A stretch of DNA of 64,000 bases from the NCBI RefSeq assembly GCF_019931275.1, contig NZ_JAIOTY010000001.1:434001-498000 (forward strand). Reading direction: 5' to 3'. Below are positions 19,039 through 29,862 of this stretch, piece by piece; within the stretch, counting starts at the first letter, position 1; every line of letters starts with the position of its first letter. A model generated the notes under the pieces. That model was not told where the DNA came from. It ran no database searches and saw only the letters and a list, made by a program, of their open reading frames with translations. Source of the DNA: Nitratidesulfovibrio sp. SRB-5. Lineage in GTDB: Bacteria > Desulfobacterota > Desulfovibrionia > Desulfovibrionales > Desulfovibrionaceae. The position numbers and the translations under genes were made by a program.

Positions 19039-20430
19039 CTATTCGTCTTCTTCCTGCGGCTTCAGGTGCTCGGGCACGATGACCATGCTGATGAGCAGCG
19101 GCTTCAGGAACGACCAGCGGATGCCGATCTCGTATTCTTCCTCAAGGTCGCGGATGGCGTCCCAGCAGTTGTGGCAGGGCGCCACCACCAGCTTGCAGCC
19201 GGTGGCCAGGATCTGGTCGCGCTTGGTTTTCAGCGCCACGTTGCGCTGGTGGCGGTAACGACCGATGCCGTTGAACCCGCCGCCGCCGCCGCAGCAGTAG
19301 TTGTGTTCCCGGTTGGGAGCCATTTCGTGGAAGTCTTCCGCGATGTAGCTCATGATGATGCGGGTGTGCTTGGCAAGGCCGTGGTTGCGCACGTAGTTGC
19401 AGGAATCCTGCAAGGTCACGGGTTCCTTGATGCGCTTTTCCGGGTCGATCTTCAGCTTGCCGGTGGTCAGCGCCTCGGACACCCATTCCACGTAGTGCAG
19501 GAAGGGCGCCGGGGTGCGGCCATCGGGACGGCCCGCCCAGTAGGGGCCTTCGATGACCGTGGCGCGGTGCGCGTGGCCGCATTCGGTACCCACGACGCGC
19601 TTGGGCCGCAGCTTGTCCACGGCGGCGTACACGCGCTCCACCTGCATCTTGCAGCCCGCCCAGTCACCGGCGAACATGGTCAGCGAGGTCTGTTCCCAGC
19701 CTTCGCTGGGCACGGTCCAGTTCTCGCCCGCCAGGTGGAACAGGATGGCGGCCTCGGCCAGGTCTTCGGGGTAGTGCTTGGGCTCGCGGGCGTTCAGCAC
19801 GTACATGATATCCGCGTCTTCCTTGTCGACGGGGATTTCCAGGCCCGGCCATTCTTCCTGCTGTTCCTCGGCCATCCATTCGCAGGTTTCCACCCAGTCT
19901 TCGGTGGTCACGTCCATCTGCGCGCCGTACACGCGGTGCATGCCGGAGCCGATCTTCAGTTCCCACGGCACGAAGCCCTGGGAGAACAGCAGGCCGCGCA
20001 GGTAGCTGAACATGACGCCCATGTCGATGCCGTGGGGGCAGTACATGCCGCAGCGGTTGCAGCAGGTGCACTGCGACCACGCCACTTCCATGGTGCGCAT
20101 CATGAACGCGGTATCCACCTCGCCCTTCTTGCGCACGATTTCGCCCAGCGTGGACTGGATCTTGTAGGCGGGCACCTGCTTGGGGTCGCGGTCGTTGACC
20201 CGGTACAGGAAGCAGCTGTCCGCGCACATGCCGCAGTGGGCACAGATTTCCAGCCACGTCTTGGTACGCGACTGCAAGGTTTTCTGCAGGGTGGCCTTCA
20301 GGGCCTCTACATCAACCTCCAGTTCCGCCATTTCCTTGTAGTATTGCGCACCGCCCTTGTCGCCGAGCAGGGCCTTGAGGTCCTCTTCGGTGTTGACAGG
20401 ACGTCTGTTGCAGAACGTTCCTTCAGGCAT
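19039..20430 (-). CDS. hmcF: HmcF, heterodisulfide-reductase-like Fe-S subunit of the Hmc complex
   Basis: 463 residues, cytoplasmic. Two [4Fe-4S] motifs lie near the N-terminus (Cys63, 66, 69, 73 and Cys121, 124, 127, 131). Two cysteine-rich CCG-type regions follow, including [12 protein letters not shown]. The family resembles HdrD/GlpC subunits that handle thiol/disulfide or quinol chemistry. As the cytoplasmic end of the Hmc complex it would exchange electrons with the membrane subunits HmcC and HmcE. The ATG has AAAGGAG upstream. Confidence 0.97.
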   Translation of the reverse strand: MPEGTFCNRRPVNTEEDLKALLGDKGGAQYYKEMAELEVDVEALKATLQKTLQSRTKTWLEICAHCGMCADSCFLYRVNDRDPKQVPAYKIQSTLGEIVRKKGEVDTAFMMRTMEVAWSQCTCCNRCGMYCPHGIDMGVMFSYLRGLLFSQGFVPWELKIGSGMHRVYGAQMDVTTEDWVETCEWMAEEQQEEWPGLEIPVDKEDADIMYVLNAREPKHYPEDLAEAAILFHLAGENWTVPSEGWEQTSLTMFAGDWAGCKMQVERVYAAVDKLRPKRVVGTECGHAHRATVIEGPYWAGRPDGRTPAPFLHYVEWVSEALTTGKLKIDPEKRIKEPVTLQDSCNYVRNHGLAKHTRIIMSYIAEDFHEMAPNREHNYCCGGGGGFNGIGRYRHQRNVALKTKRDQILATGCKLVVAPCHNCWDAIRDLEEEYEIGIRWSFLKPLLISMVIVPEHLKPQEEDE

Positions 20431-20486
20431 GGGATGCTCCTTTCATGTCCATCGGGTCGTGGCACGGTCGGGTAACGGACGGGCCG

Positions 20487-21167
20487 TTACCAGGGGAAGG
20501 CCGCCCCGCGGCTGTAACCGCCGCGCTTGATGGCGTAGTCCATGCCGAGCTGGCCGCGCGACATGAAGAACAGCACGATGTGGGACAGCTTGGTGAACGG
20601 GGCCACGATGAGCAGCAGTTCGCCCGTGATGATGTGGGCGAGCAGCCACGCGTCGTAGTTGCCCACGTGCAGCCGGGCCACGAAGCCGGTGACGAACGGC
20701 GCCGCCGAAACGGCGAGGATGAACCAGTCGTAGGCGGTGGTGAGGATGCGCACCTCGGTGAGGGCGATGCGCCGCAGCGCGATCATCACCAGGCCGATGA
20801 TGGCGGCCACGGTCAGCGCGTCGGCGATGCCCATGGGCAGCGTCGGCAGGCTGAAGCCGAACCGCTCGGCCAGGATGATGTTGTGCCCGGCAAGGAACAG
20901 CGGCACCAGCACCGCGCCGATGTGGAACAGGAAGAAGGCCACTGCGAAGTAGGGCTGCTCGCGCCAGCTCTGCGTGCCGAACGGCAGCATCCACTTCAGG
21001 GCGGAATGGATGCCGCCCTTCAGGCCGTGCGCCAGGTGCGGGCCGTAGGCCACGCGGTCGAGCTGCCAGCTCAGGCCGCGCACATACCAGACCACGCGTG
21101 CCGCAAGGCCGCCGAAGAAGACCAGCAGCGCCACCCACAGCATGGGACCGGTGAGGAATGCGTACAT
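20487..21167 (-). CDS. hmcE: HmcE, membrane subunit of the Hmc complex
   Basis: 226 residues with about five hydrophobic helices and several membrane-flanking histidines (LAHGLKGGIHS, FLFHIGAV, LAHIITGELL), resembling cytochrome-b-type NarI/DsrM subunits. It would pass electrons through the membrane between HmcC/B and HmcF. The ATG has a clear AGGAG. The gap to hmcD holds a shortened copy of the dispersed hairpin repeat. Confidence 0.95.
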   Translation of the reverse strand: MYAFLTGPMLWVALLVFFGGLAARVVWYVRGLSWQLDRVAYGPHLAHGLKGGIHSALKWMLPFGTQSWREQPYFAVAFFLFHIGAVLVPLFLAGHNIILAERFGFSLPTLPMGIADALTVAAIIGLVMIALRRIALTEVRILTTAYDWFILAVSAAPFVTGFVARLHVGNYDAWLLAHIITGELLLIVAPFTKLSHIVLFFMSRGQLGMDYAIKRGGYSRGAAFPW

Positions 21168-21180
21168 GGTTTGCTCCTAT

Positions 21181-21306
21181 GGCAGGCCATGTTTACAGGT
21201 GGATATTCCGTCCGTTGGCGGCGTCAGGCTTTGCCTGCCGTCATGGCAGATGCGCCCTTGTTGCCGACGAACGGAATCTCTCACCGTAAACACGCCCTGG
21301 TCACTG
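21181..21306 (-). repeat. Dispersed post-stop hairpin repeat, short derivative, copy 3 (hmcD-hmcE)
   Basis: In the hmc sense it begins two bases after the hmcD stop codon. Arms: GTGTTTACGG/CCTGTAAACA and ATTCCGTTCGTCGGC/GCCAACGGACGGAAT. The block GCCAACGGACGGAA closely matches the right arm of the kdpF copy. The usual CCGGTCACG loop is missing. Confidence 0.55.
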
Positions 21307-21307
21307 C

Positions 21308-21445
21308 TTAGTATTTGCGGATCTTCTTGTCGCGTCCGGTCAGGAACAGCCAGTAGCACACGAAGCCCACCAGGGTGGCACCCATCAGCAGATAGGTGAT
21401 GTTCTTGGTGTGCAGCATGAACTCGTGCAGGGTATGGATTTCCAT
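21308..21445 (-). CDS. hmcD: HmcD, small membrane subunit of the Hmc complex
   Basis: 45 residues starting MEIHTLHEFMLHTK, with one membrane helix (ITYLLMGATLVGFVCYWLFL) and a basic tail (TGRDKKIRKY). Size and place between hmcC and hmcE match HmcD of D. vulgaris. The ATG has AAGGAG seven bases upstream. Function beyond complex stability is not known. Confidence 0.9.
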   Translation of the reverse strand: MEIHTLHEFMLHTKNITYLLMGATLVGFVCYWLFLTGRDKKIRKY

Positions 21446-21464
21446 AGCGTGCTCCTTGGCTGCC

Positions 21465-22631
21465 CTAGTGGGCGTCCTTGTAGTCGGGATGCTCGTACAG
21501 CACCGGCATGCGCGTGGCGATGAACCGGTAGACCGTGATGATGAGCGTCACGATGAACACCGACACGCCGATCTCCATCCAGTGCGGGAAGTAGCGGTCG
21601 GCGGCGGGCAGGTTCCAGTTGAAGGCGACGAGCGAAACGTTGAAGCGGTTCAGCACGATGCCCAGCACCGCGTTGATGGACGCGATGCGCACCAGGGTGA
21701 CGTTCTTCTCGCGCACGCCAAGGGCGTACAGGAACGAGGGCAGCGCCACGAAGCCGAACATCTCGACCAGGAACCAGGCCCCGTAGCCGGTGCCGAGGTA
21801 GGCCCAGTCGTTGTCCATGGCGATGTCCATGGTCTTGATGAAGAAGTACCCGGCAAGCACGAACGAGGCGGCCTTGCCGAAGCCGAAGATCACGCCTTCG
21901 GCCTCCTTCAGGTGGGTTTCGTCCATCTTGTGGTGCAGCCCGGCGTGGGCCAGGGTGCCTTCGAAGATGACCATGGAAAGGCCCGCCACCATGGACGAGA
22001 TGAAGAAGAACACCGGCAGGAAGCTGGAGTACCACAAGGGGTGCAGCTTGCCCGGGGCGATCAGGAACAGCGCGCCCAGCGACGACTGGTGCAGGGTGGA
22101 CAGCACCACGCCGAAGATGGTCAGCATGATGGTCAGCTTGACGATGACGTTGCGCAGCTTGCGCAGGCCCAGCCATTCCAGCGCCGCCGGGGACCATTCC
22201 ACGAACAGCACGGTAAGGTAGGTGGCCACGCACAGGCCCACTTCGAACAGCAGCGAGGTGGTGCCCTGCGAGTACACCAGCGGGTAGGGCAGGCGCAGCG
22301 GGTGGCCCAGGTCGTAGTGCAGCGCCACGACCACGAAGAAGTAGCCGAGGAACGCTGTGGTGATGGCCGGGCGCACCGCCGAGTGGTAGCGCTTCATCCC
22401 GAACAGGTAGCACGAGGCCGAGGTGACGTAGCCGCCGGCGGCCAAAGCCACGCCGCACAGCAGGTCGAACCCGATCCAGATGCCCCACGGGTTGTTGTCG
22501 GACAGGTTGGTGACGGCCCCGATGCCCTGGGTGAAGCGGATGAAGGTGATCACCGCGCCCACGGCCAGGATGATGCCCGTGATGATGTTGCCGGGCGTGA
22601 ACAGGCCGTTCTTGGTGTTGGCGTCATGCAT
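21465..22631 (-). CDS. hmcC: HmcC, NrfD-like integral membrane subunit
   Basis: 388 residues with about ten membrane helices, of the NrfD/PsrC/DsrP family that interacts with quinones or relays electrons from a periplasmic Fe-S subunit. It partners HmcB. AGGAGG lies directly against an upstream ATG (22640), so the ATG at 22631 is the better start. It starts within three bases of the hmcB stop codon, indicating translational coupling. Confidence 0.95.
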   Translation of the reverse strand: MHDANTKNGLFTPGNIITGIILAVGAVITFIRFTQGIGAVTNLSDNNPWGIWIGFDLLCGVALAAGGYVTSASCYLFGMKRYHSAVRPAITTAFLGYFFVVVALHYDLGHPLRLPYPLVYSQGTTSLLFEVGLCVATYLTVLFVEWSPAALEWLGLRKLRNVIVKLTIMLTIFGVVLSTLHQSSLGALFLIAPGKLHPLWYSSFLPVFFFISSMVAGLSMVIFEGTLAHAGLHHKMDETHLKEAEGVIFGFGKAASFVLAGYFFIKTMDIAMDNDWAYLGTGYGAWFLVEMFGFVALPSFLYALGVREKNVTLVRIASINAVLGIVLNRFNVSLVAFNWNLPAADRYFPHWMEIGVSVFIVTLIITVYRFIATRMPVLYEHPDYKDAH

Positions 22632-22632
22632 G

Positions 22633-23751
22633 TTATGCATCCTCCTTGCCTTCGCCGTCGTCGCCGTTTTCGGCGGTCTGGCCTTCGGCACGCAGGGCGG
22701 CGAACTTCTCTTCGAAGGCTTGCTCCGCCTGTTCCATGGCCTTCTTGACCTCGCGGGTCACGGCGGCGTCCTTTTCCTTGGCCGCCTTGGCCAGGGCGGT
22801 ATCCATGGCCTTGGCCGCATCGTCGCGGGCCTTGGCCAGCGCGGCCTGCACGGCTTCTTCGCGCTCTTCCGCCGCAACCTTTTCCTTGCGCTTGGAGATG
22901 GCGTAGGCGCCGGTCAGCAGCACCGGCCAGATGCCCACCACCATGGGCACGGAACCAAGGGCCCCCGCCGTGTATTCCGGCGCGGACTTGGTGCCCATCT
23001 CCTGCTGGCCCACGGCCTCGAAGGGCACGCCAGCCAGGTACATCCACGCGGTGCCGCCCATTTCCAGTTCACCATAGACGTGATCCTGGTACCGGCCGGG
23101 ATTGCTGCGGATGCGGTCATGGGCGATGCGCACGAGGTCTTCGCGCTTGCCGAAGGTCAGGGCCTCCTTGGGGCAGGCCTCGACACAGCCGGGCAGCTTG
23201 CCTTCCTGGATGCGCGGGTGGCACATGGTGCACTTCTGGATCAGCGGGTCGAAGGGTTCGTCGTACTGGAAGGCGGGCACGTTGAACGGGCACGCGATCA
23301 TGCAGTAGCGGCAGCCCACGCACAGGCTGCCGTCGTAGGTGACGGAGCCGTCGGGGTTCTTGGTGAAGGCCTTGACGAAGCAGGCCGAGGCGCAGGCGGG
23401 TTCCAGGCAGTGGTTGCACTGCTGCTTGCGGAACACCGGATGGTCCAGCCCTGCCACATTGTACTTGTTGACCACCGTCCAGTTGTTCGAATCGGTACGG
23501 CGCGATTTTTCCAGCACCGTAAGGTCGTCGAACTTCACCTTGGGCGCGGGCAGCTTGTTCACCTCGTTGCAGCCCTGCTCGCACTTGCGGCAGCCGATGC
23601 AACGGGTGGTGTCGTGCAGCACCCCGTAACTGTCCTTGTAGCCCTTGAAGCTCTGGTTGCCCGCCGCGACGGCCTTTTTCGCGCCTACAGCGCTCATGGC
23701 CGTGGAAACACCGGCGGTGCCCAGCAGGGTCAGGAATCTTCTCCTGTTCAT
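22633..23751 (-). CDS. hmcB: HmcB, four-cluster ferredoxin-like subunit
   Basis: 372 residues. It begins with a Tat-type leader ([20 protein letters not shown]). Four ferredoxin-type [4Fe-4S] binding sets follow: [11 protein letters not shown] (Cys51-61), [24 protein letters not shown] and CTMC with CVEAC. After about residue 265 comes one membrane helix and then an Ala/Glu/Lys-rich coiled coil to the C-terminus. It would take electrons from HmcA and pass them to HmcC. The ATG has AAGGAG. Confidence 0.96.
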   Translation of the reverse strand: MNRRRFLTLLGTAGVSTAMSAVGAKKAVAAGNQSFKGYKDSYGVLHDTTRCIGCRKCEQGCNEVNKLPAPKVKFDDLTVLEKSRRTDSNNWTVVNKYNVAGLDHPVFRKQQCNHCLEPACASACFVKAFTKNPDGSVTYDGSLCVGCRYCMIACPFNVPAFQYDEPFDPLIQKCTMCHPRIQEGKLPGCVEACPKEALTFGKREDLVRIAHDRIRSNPGRYQDHVYGELEMGGTAWMYLAGVPFEAVGQQEMGTKSAPEYTAGALGSVPMVVGIWPVLLTGAYAISKRKEKVAAEEREEAVQAALAKARDDAAKAMDTALAKAAKEKDAAVTREVKKAMEQAEQAFEEKFAALRAEGQTAENGDDGEGKEDA

Positions 23752-23772
23752 GGATAACTCCTTACCGGTTTC

Positions 23773-25434
23773 CTATTTCGCGCGTTCCTTGTGACACTCG
23801 GCGCAGGCCGTATCCGCGGGCTTTTCCAGCTTCATGCGGTTGTGGCAGCCCATGCACTGCTGGTGGTAGGCAGCCTTCAGGCCGGGGCGGTCGCCCTTGG
23901 CGGCGTCGAAGGGCTGGCCGTGGCAGCTGGCGCACTTGGGCGGCGTCTTGCTGGCGGGGCTGTTGTGATGGCAGCCCGCGCAAACGGTGGCCTTGTCGGT
24001 GTGGAACGTGCCGGCCAGCTTGTCGTCGCCGATGGCGGCCATCAGGGTGTTGACGATCTTGCGGTGCGGCAGCTTCGAGGGTTCGTACTTGTCGGACAGC
24101 ACGCCGATGGTCACGAACTCGGGGATGTCGTCGGCGGGCAGGGTGCCCTTGGTGGTGCGGCGGGCGGCCAGGGTGGCGGCGGCCACGTCGGCGCGCTGCT
24201 CCTTGGTGGCCTTCAGCAGGCCGCCGTCGGCCACGGTCTTGGCGTCCATGCCGACAGGATCGGCGTGGCACACCCCGCAGGCGGCTTCGGGCTGGGGCTT
24301 GGCGCCGGTCTTCATGAAGCCGTGGCAGCCGGCGCAGGCAGGGGCTTGCACCTTCTGGTTGTGGCAGCCCACGCAGCTCTTCATGGAATCGGGCTGGTGC
24401 ATGGCCTTCTCGATCTGCACGAAGTTGCCGTCCTTCACGCCTTCCAGCGTGTGGCAGGTGGTGCAGTTGTCGATCTTCACGTGGTGGCAGGCGCGGCAGG
24501 TGTTGCTGGCCGTTTCGTGCACCTTGTGGTTGAAGGCCACGGGCTTCATGGCGCCCTTCATGCCCTTGGGCGCGGTCTTGCCCACTTCGGGCAGGACCAT
24601 GGCGGCATCAGGCTGGCCGCGTTCCAGGCGGGGCACGTCGCGCACCACCTTGAACTTGGCCTGCATGGCCGGGTCGTGGCAGCCCGCGCAGGAAACGGGG
24701 CCGCTGTCGGCCTTGGCCGGGGCGGCGGCCACGCTGCGGTGGCAGGTGATGCACTGGGTATGCGCGGCTTCACGCAGCGAGGGCTTCTTTTCCACGCGCG
24801 CGTCGCCGTGGCAGGCGCGGCAGGAATCTTCCTTGTTCTTGACCCAGGAAAGCTTCTTGGCGGCTTCGTCGTACACGTGGTGGCAGGCGCCGCAGTTCTT
24901 CTGCGGGTCGTTCACCGGCGCGATGGCCTTGGCGGCCACGTGGCGGAAGTGCAGCGACTTGTCGAGGCCGATCTGCTTCCACGAAGAGGCCATGGGCTTC
25001 GGGTTGTGGCAAGAGCGGCATTCGCCGTCCTGCGGCCCGGTCTTCTTGCCCGCCTTGGCCTGCTCGGTGTGACAGCCGATACAGTTGGCGTGGTAGATAT
25101 TCTTCAGGTCGGCGGCAGTGGTGTCCTCAAGGCGCATGAACTTGAGCGACATCTTGCCCTTGTCGTCATTCTTGTGGCAGGTGGCGCATTCCTTGCCGGG
25201 CGCGGCGACCTTGGCCACGGCCTCGGAATGCCGATCGTGCGGGAAGGTGACCTTCGGCAACTCCAGGTTGCCGAATTTCGCCATGACGCCGATCTCCACC
25301 AGGTCGGCGCGCTGCTCGCCCGTGGAGCCGGGAAGGGGCTTGGTCGTGCCCCGCGCATCCAGTCCGAAGACCGTGACCGCAGCCACGGCGACCAGAGCTC
25401 CCGCCCATCGCAGCAGTGATTTCGCGTTCATCAT
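23773..25434 (-). CDS. hmcA: HmcA, high-molecular-weight cytochrome c (16 haems)
   Basis: 553 residues. A signal peptide (SLLRWAGALVAVAAVTVFGL) sends it to the periplasm. I count 16 CxxCH haem sites, from CATCH near the N-terminus to CAECH ten residues from the end, which is the HmcA number. It accepts electrons from hydrogenase-linked type I cytochrome c3 and delivers them to the HmcBCDEF membrane complex. Two adjacent ATGs (25434, 25431) share the AAGGA site. It is the first gene of the hmc operon. Confidence 0.97.
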   Translation of the reverse strand: MMNAKSLLRWAGALVAVAAVTVFGLDARGTTKPLPGSTGEQRADLVEIGVMAKFGNLELPKVTFPHDRHSEAVAKVAAPGKECATCHKNDDKGKMSLKFMRLEDTTAADLKNIYHANCIGCHTEQAKAGKKTGPQDGECRSCHNPKPMASSWKQIGLDKSLHFRHVAAKAIAPVNDPQKNCGACHHVYDEAAKKLSWVKNKEDSCRACHGDARVEKKPSLREAAHTQCITCHRSVAAAPAKADSGPVSCAGCHDPAMQAKFKVVRDVPRLERGQPDAAMVLPEVGKTAPKGMKGAMKPVAFNHKVHETASNTCRACHHVKIDNCTTCHTLEGVKDGNFVQIEKAMHQPDSMKSCVGCHNQKVQAPACAGCHGFMKTGAKPQPEAACGVCHADPVGMDAKTVADGGLLKATKEQRADVAAATLAARRTTKGTLPADDIPEFVTIGVLSDKYEPSKLPHRKIVNTLMAAIGDDKLAGTFHTDKATVCAGCHHNSPASKTPPKCASCHGQPFDAAKGDRPGLKAAYHQQCMGCHNRMKLEKPADTACAECHKERAK

Positions 25435-25731
25435 AGTGGCAGTCCTTTGAAATGAGTGAAACGCTTCCTCTGACAACCCTCAGTCGGCGTGCCGCCAGCC
25501 GGTTCCCTGCGGCTTGCGCGGCGGCACGTTCGGACAGAGCCCTGCCACGAAACGGAACCGCGCCAGTGCCCCCCATGCCGGGGCACCCGCGTGTGGTCCG
25601 AATCGTGGTTCCTCCCTGTGGCGTTCGCGCTATTCCGATGTGTGTCCTGTGATGCCGCGCGGTTACGCGGTAGGCGCAGGCGCATGCACCGGGGTTTCTC
25701 CGGCCGTTGGCGTCGGTCGGAAGGCACGCGA
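25435..25731 (-). other. Long structured leader of the hmc transcript
   Basis: About 300 bp between the proposed hmc promoter and hmcA. It contains a hairpin at 25488-25528 (CGTGCCGCC pairing with GGCGGCACG, with further internal pairing) and a TGCCCC/GGGGCA hairpin near 25567-25587. No coding region is supported. Confidence 0.45.
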
Positions 25732-25751
25732 ATACCCTACTTCTAGGGTAT
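25732..25751. promoter_or_regulatory. Candidate Rrf2 operator at the hmc promoter
   Basis: ATACCCTACTTCTAGGGTAT is a 20-bp dyad with perfect 8-bp arms and a 4-bp centre. It lies immediately downstream of the proposed hmc -10 element, the place expected for a repressor site. Assignment to Rrf2 is inferred from position. Confidence 0.5.
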
Positions 25752-25758
25752 GGAATAA

Positions 25759-25787
25759 TTCCTACCGGAGGGGTATGCGATTATCAA
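25759..25787 (-). promoter_or_regulatory. Possible hmc promoter
   Basis: On the minus strand TTGATA (25787-25782), a 17-bp spacer and TAGGAA (25764-25759). The -10 match is only moderate. Transcription would start at about 25752, at the edge of the dyad. Confidence 0.35.
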
Positions 25788-25799
25788 GGGTGCGTCAAG

Positions 25800-26199
25800 C
25801 ACATTCTGCGGAAAATCGGGGTTGCTCGAAGGGTTTGGCAGATCGCTGCTACATGTTGAAATAATTTATGAACTTTTGGTATGTAAGCGGTTGCAAACCG
25901 GCCTTTTTTAGTCCGGATTAAGGCGGTACGCGGGGTGGCGGCGGGGTGGTTTTCATGAGGGTGCCGAAAAAAAAGGGGGATGCGCGTGAAAAGGGCGCGG
26001 ATGCCCCTATACGGGGGCAAGGTGGCCCAAATGCGGGGTGCGGTGTGCCAAAGGCGGGGTGTGGGGTGCGCAAAACGGGGTGAGGTCGTTTTGAAGGGCG
26101 CGCCGCCGCACGTCGGGCATCACCTGGCTGACCATTCCGCGCAGGCCTGTCCCCAGCTGCGTGGTTGGCCCCGGACGGGCGCTGTGCTACACGCCCCCC
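25800..26199. other. Gene-free region between hmc and the TIM-barrel gene
   Basis: 400 bp, relatively AT-rich at 25850-25920 and then GC-rich. It must contain the promoter for the plus-strand gene, but I cannot assign elements confidently. A run of nine A lies at 25967-25975. Confidence 0.3.
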
Positions 26200-27048
26200 A
26201 TGCACACCTTCGTGAATCTTCCCCTCAGCTGGGTCGTCCGCGACCCGGCGTGGCTCGACCGTTTCGCGGCCGATGGGCTGGCCCCGGAACTGGGCATCGA
26301 CACCTTTGCCGTACAGGAACTGACGCTGGACTGGCACCGTGACACCGCGCGCCGCCTGGTCGATGCCGGGCTGGCCTGCGCCGTGCACCTGCCGTTTTTC
26401 GACCTGCACCCCGGCAGCCTCAACAACGCCATCCTGGCCGCCAGCCGCGACACCCTGCGCCGCGCGGCGGAACTGGCCGCCCTGTACGCGCCGCGCCACA
26501 TGGTGGGGCACGCCGCCTTCGACAACAGCCAGCATGGCGGAGCCTTTGCCGCGTGGCTGGAGCGGGCCTGCGGCACGTGGGCGGCGGTGCTGGAAGTGTG
26601 CGCTGCGCCCGTGCACATCGAAAACACCCACGAGCGCGACCCCGAGCCGGTGGTCGCGCTGGTCGATGCCCTGGCTGGCCGTTTCGGCGTCCGCGCGGGT
26701 ATCTGCTTCGACGCCGGGCACTGGCACAGCTTCGCGGGCGGCGCGCAGCGGCGCGACTTGCGGCGCTGGCTGGACGCCTTTGCCCCGCGCCTTGCCCACC
26801 TGCACCTGCACGACAACGACGGCAGCGACGACCAGCACTTGGGCCTGGGCACCGGGTCCATTCCGCTGGACGACCTGTTCGGCGGGCTCATGGCGCGCGG
26901 GCTGCACCCCACCGCCACCCTGGAGCCGCACGATGAAGCGTCGTTTGCCGTGTCCCGCGCCTGGCTGGCCGCGCGCAAGCACTACGCGGACGTGCTGACG
27001 TCCGTGAATGAACCATCCGGGGAACCTGCCGGAACATCCGCCGTCTGA
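26200..27048 (+). CDS. Sugar phosphate isomerase/epimerase-like TIM-barrel protein
   Basis: 282 residues of the xylose-isomerase-like/AP-endonuclease-2 superfamily. Metal-ligand-like segments are visible: HLPFFDLHPGS, VHIENTHERD, ICFDAGHWHSF, LHLHDNDGSDDQHLGLGTG and LEPHDEASF, the last two typical of the barrel's C-terminal strands. The start is uncertain: the ATG at MHTFVNL fits the fold, but no good ribosome binding site is present and a GTG lies 39 bases upstream. Substrate unknown; no functional link to the neighbours is evident. Confidence 0.8.
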   Translation: MHTFVNLPLSWVVRDPAWLDRFAADGLAPELGIDTFAVQELTLDWHRDTARRLVDAGLACAVHLPFFDLHPGSLNNAILAASRDTLRRAAELAALYAPRHMVGHAAFDNSQHGGAFAAWLERACGTWAAVLEVCAAPVHIENTHERDPEPVVALVDALAGRFGVRAGICFDAGHWHSFAGGAQRRDLRRWLDAFAPRLAHLHLHDNDGSDDQHLGLGTGSIPLDDLFGGLMARGLHPTATLEPHDEASFAVSRAWLAARKHYADVLTSVNEPSGEPAGTSAV

Positions 27049-27171
27049 AGCGCCCCCGCTGTTTCCGTCCATTGCCTGTTTCGCAAATGAAGCGCGCCGC
27101 CCGGTACCTGCCGGACGGCGCGTCGTGCATTGCGGATTCCGCGGATGGGATTGGCGGCGGCACCGCCCCGG

Positions 27172-28206
27172 CTACAGCCCGTCGGCGTAGTTCACGGGCA
27201 GCCAGGCGTAGCCGCCCTTGCCGCCATTCCTGGCGCGCACCCGGCCCAGGCCGGGGAAGGGCAGGTGCGACCCGGCCACCCAGCAACCCTCGGCGGCCAC
27301 CTGGGGCAGCAGGCGCAGGCGGGTGGCCACGGCGGTCTTCTGGTCCACGTCGAAGTCGATGGATACCTCCGGCCGGGCGAACTGCACCGGGGTGCTGTGG
27401 ATGATGTCCGCCCAGAACAGCAACGCCGCGCCGCCCGAGGACACCCGGAACCCGCAGTGCCCCGGCGTGTGGCCGGGCAGGTCCACGGAGGTGACGAACG
27501 GCAGTTCGGGCAGGGGCGCGGCCCCCGGCGTGAAGGTGTGCAACTGCCCGGAATCCTTGTAGGGGGCCAGCGCCTTGCGCAGGGCCAGCAGCCCGGCCTT
27601 GCGCCCCTCCGGCGCTGCGGCGAAGGTGGTGTCGCTGGTCCAGTAATCCAGTTCCGGGGCGCTCACGTGCACGCCGGCATTGGGGAACACCCGCGCGCCC
27701 GCGGCGTCCACCAGGCCCATGGCGTGGTCCGGATGCAGGTGCGAGAGCAGCACGTGGTCGATGTGTTCCGGGGCGTACCCGGCCGCGCGCAGGTTGGCGG
27801 GCAGGTGCCCGCCCCGCGCGCCGAAGAAGGCGCCCGCGCCGGTATCCATGAGCACCCTGCGCCCCCCGGCATCCAGCAAAAAGCAGTTCACGTTGCTGGT
27901 GGCGGGCTGCCCGGCGGGGATGCCCGCATCCTCCAGCAGGGCGTCGATGTCCTTGCGGTCGGCGCCGTGCAGGATGGACGGGTCGAGCTTTCCGTGGGCG
28001 TCGAACAGGGCGAACACGCTCGCCTCGCCCACCGGCAGGCGGAAAAAGCCGGGCGCCTGCGTGCCGGGGGATGCAGGGGGCGGGGAGGATGCGCCCGTTC
28101 CCGCGCCGCCGGTGGTGGCGGTGGCGGCGGTGGCCGCCGTGGCGGGCAGGGTGGCCAGTGAGGCAACAGCCAGCAACGATTGCATGAAGCGTCTGCGATC
28201 AAGCAT
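27172..28206 (-). CDS. Tat-exported metallo-beta-lactamase-fold hydrolase
   Basis: 344 residues. The leader MLDRRRFMQSLLAVASLATL is of Tat type, followed by an Ala/Thr/Pro-rich linker to about residue 50. The metal motif HLHPDHAMG, the second ligand GHTPGHCGF and a C-terminal GSHLPFPGLG place it in the MBL-fold superfamily, close to lactonase/AttM-like or glyoxalase-II-like hydrolases. It is probably periplasmic. The ATG has GGAGG six bases upstream. The true substrate is not apparent. Confidence 0.88.
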   Translation of the reverse strand: MLDRRRFMQSLLAVASLATLPATAATAATATTGGAGTGASSPPPASPGTQAPGFFRLPVGEASVFALFDAHGKLDPSILHGADRKDIDALLEDAGIPAGQPATSNVNCFLLDAGGRRVLMDTGAGAFFGARGGHLPANLRAAGYAPEHIDHVLLSHLHPDHAMGLVDAAGARVFPNAGVHVSAPELDYWTSDTTFAAAPEGRKAGLLALRKALAPYKDSGQLHTFTPGAAPLPELPFVTSVDLPGHTPGHCGFRVSSGGAALLFWADIIHSTPVQFARPEVSIDFDVDQKTAVATRLRLLPQVAAEGCWVAGSHLPFPGLGRVRARNGGKGGYAWLPVNYADGL

Positions 28207-28461
28207 GCGGGCCTCCGGGATGGTTGGGGCGACGGGTGGCGGGAACGCCTGCTGATGGCGGAAGCGCAAGACGACGGGATGTTCCGGCGGCGCGTCGCGG
28301 GCAGGCGGGGTGGCAGCGACGGGCAATGCGTTGCCCGTTGGTACAAGATAGCACGCGGCGGCGCACAGGCAAGCAGGCACGGGCAGGATGCCGCGTGCGA
28401 ACGCGGGGCAGGCCGCCCGCGCCGCCATTCCCTGCCTGCGCGGTTATTCCCTGTCCGTACC

Positions 28462-29858
<1,397 letters not shown>

Positions 29859-29862
<4 letters not shown>

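Noticed and set aside
21396-22748. Plus-strand open frame of 450 codons opposite hmcC
   Set aside because: Composition is His/Gln/Gly-rich as expected for antisense of a membrane protein gene; hmcC is certain from family and operon.
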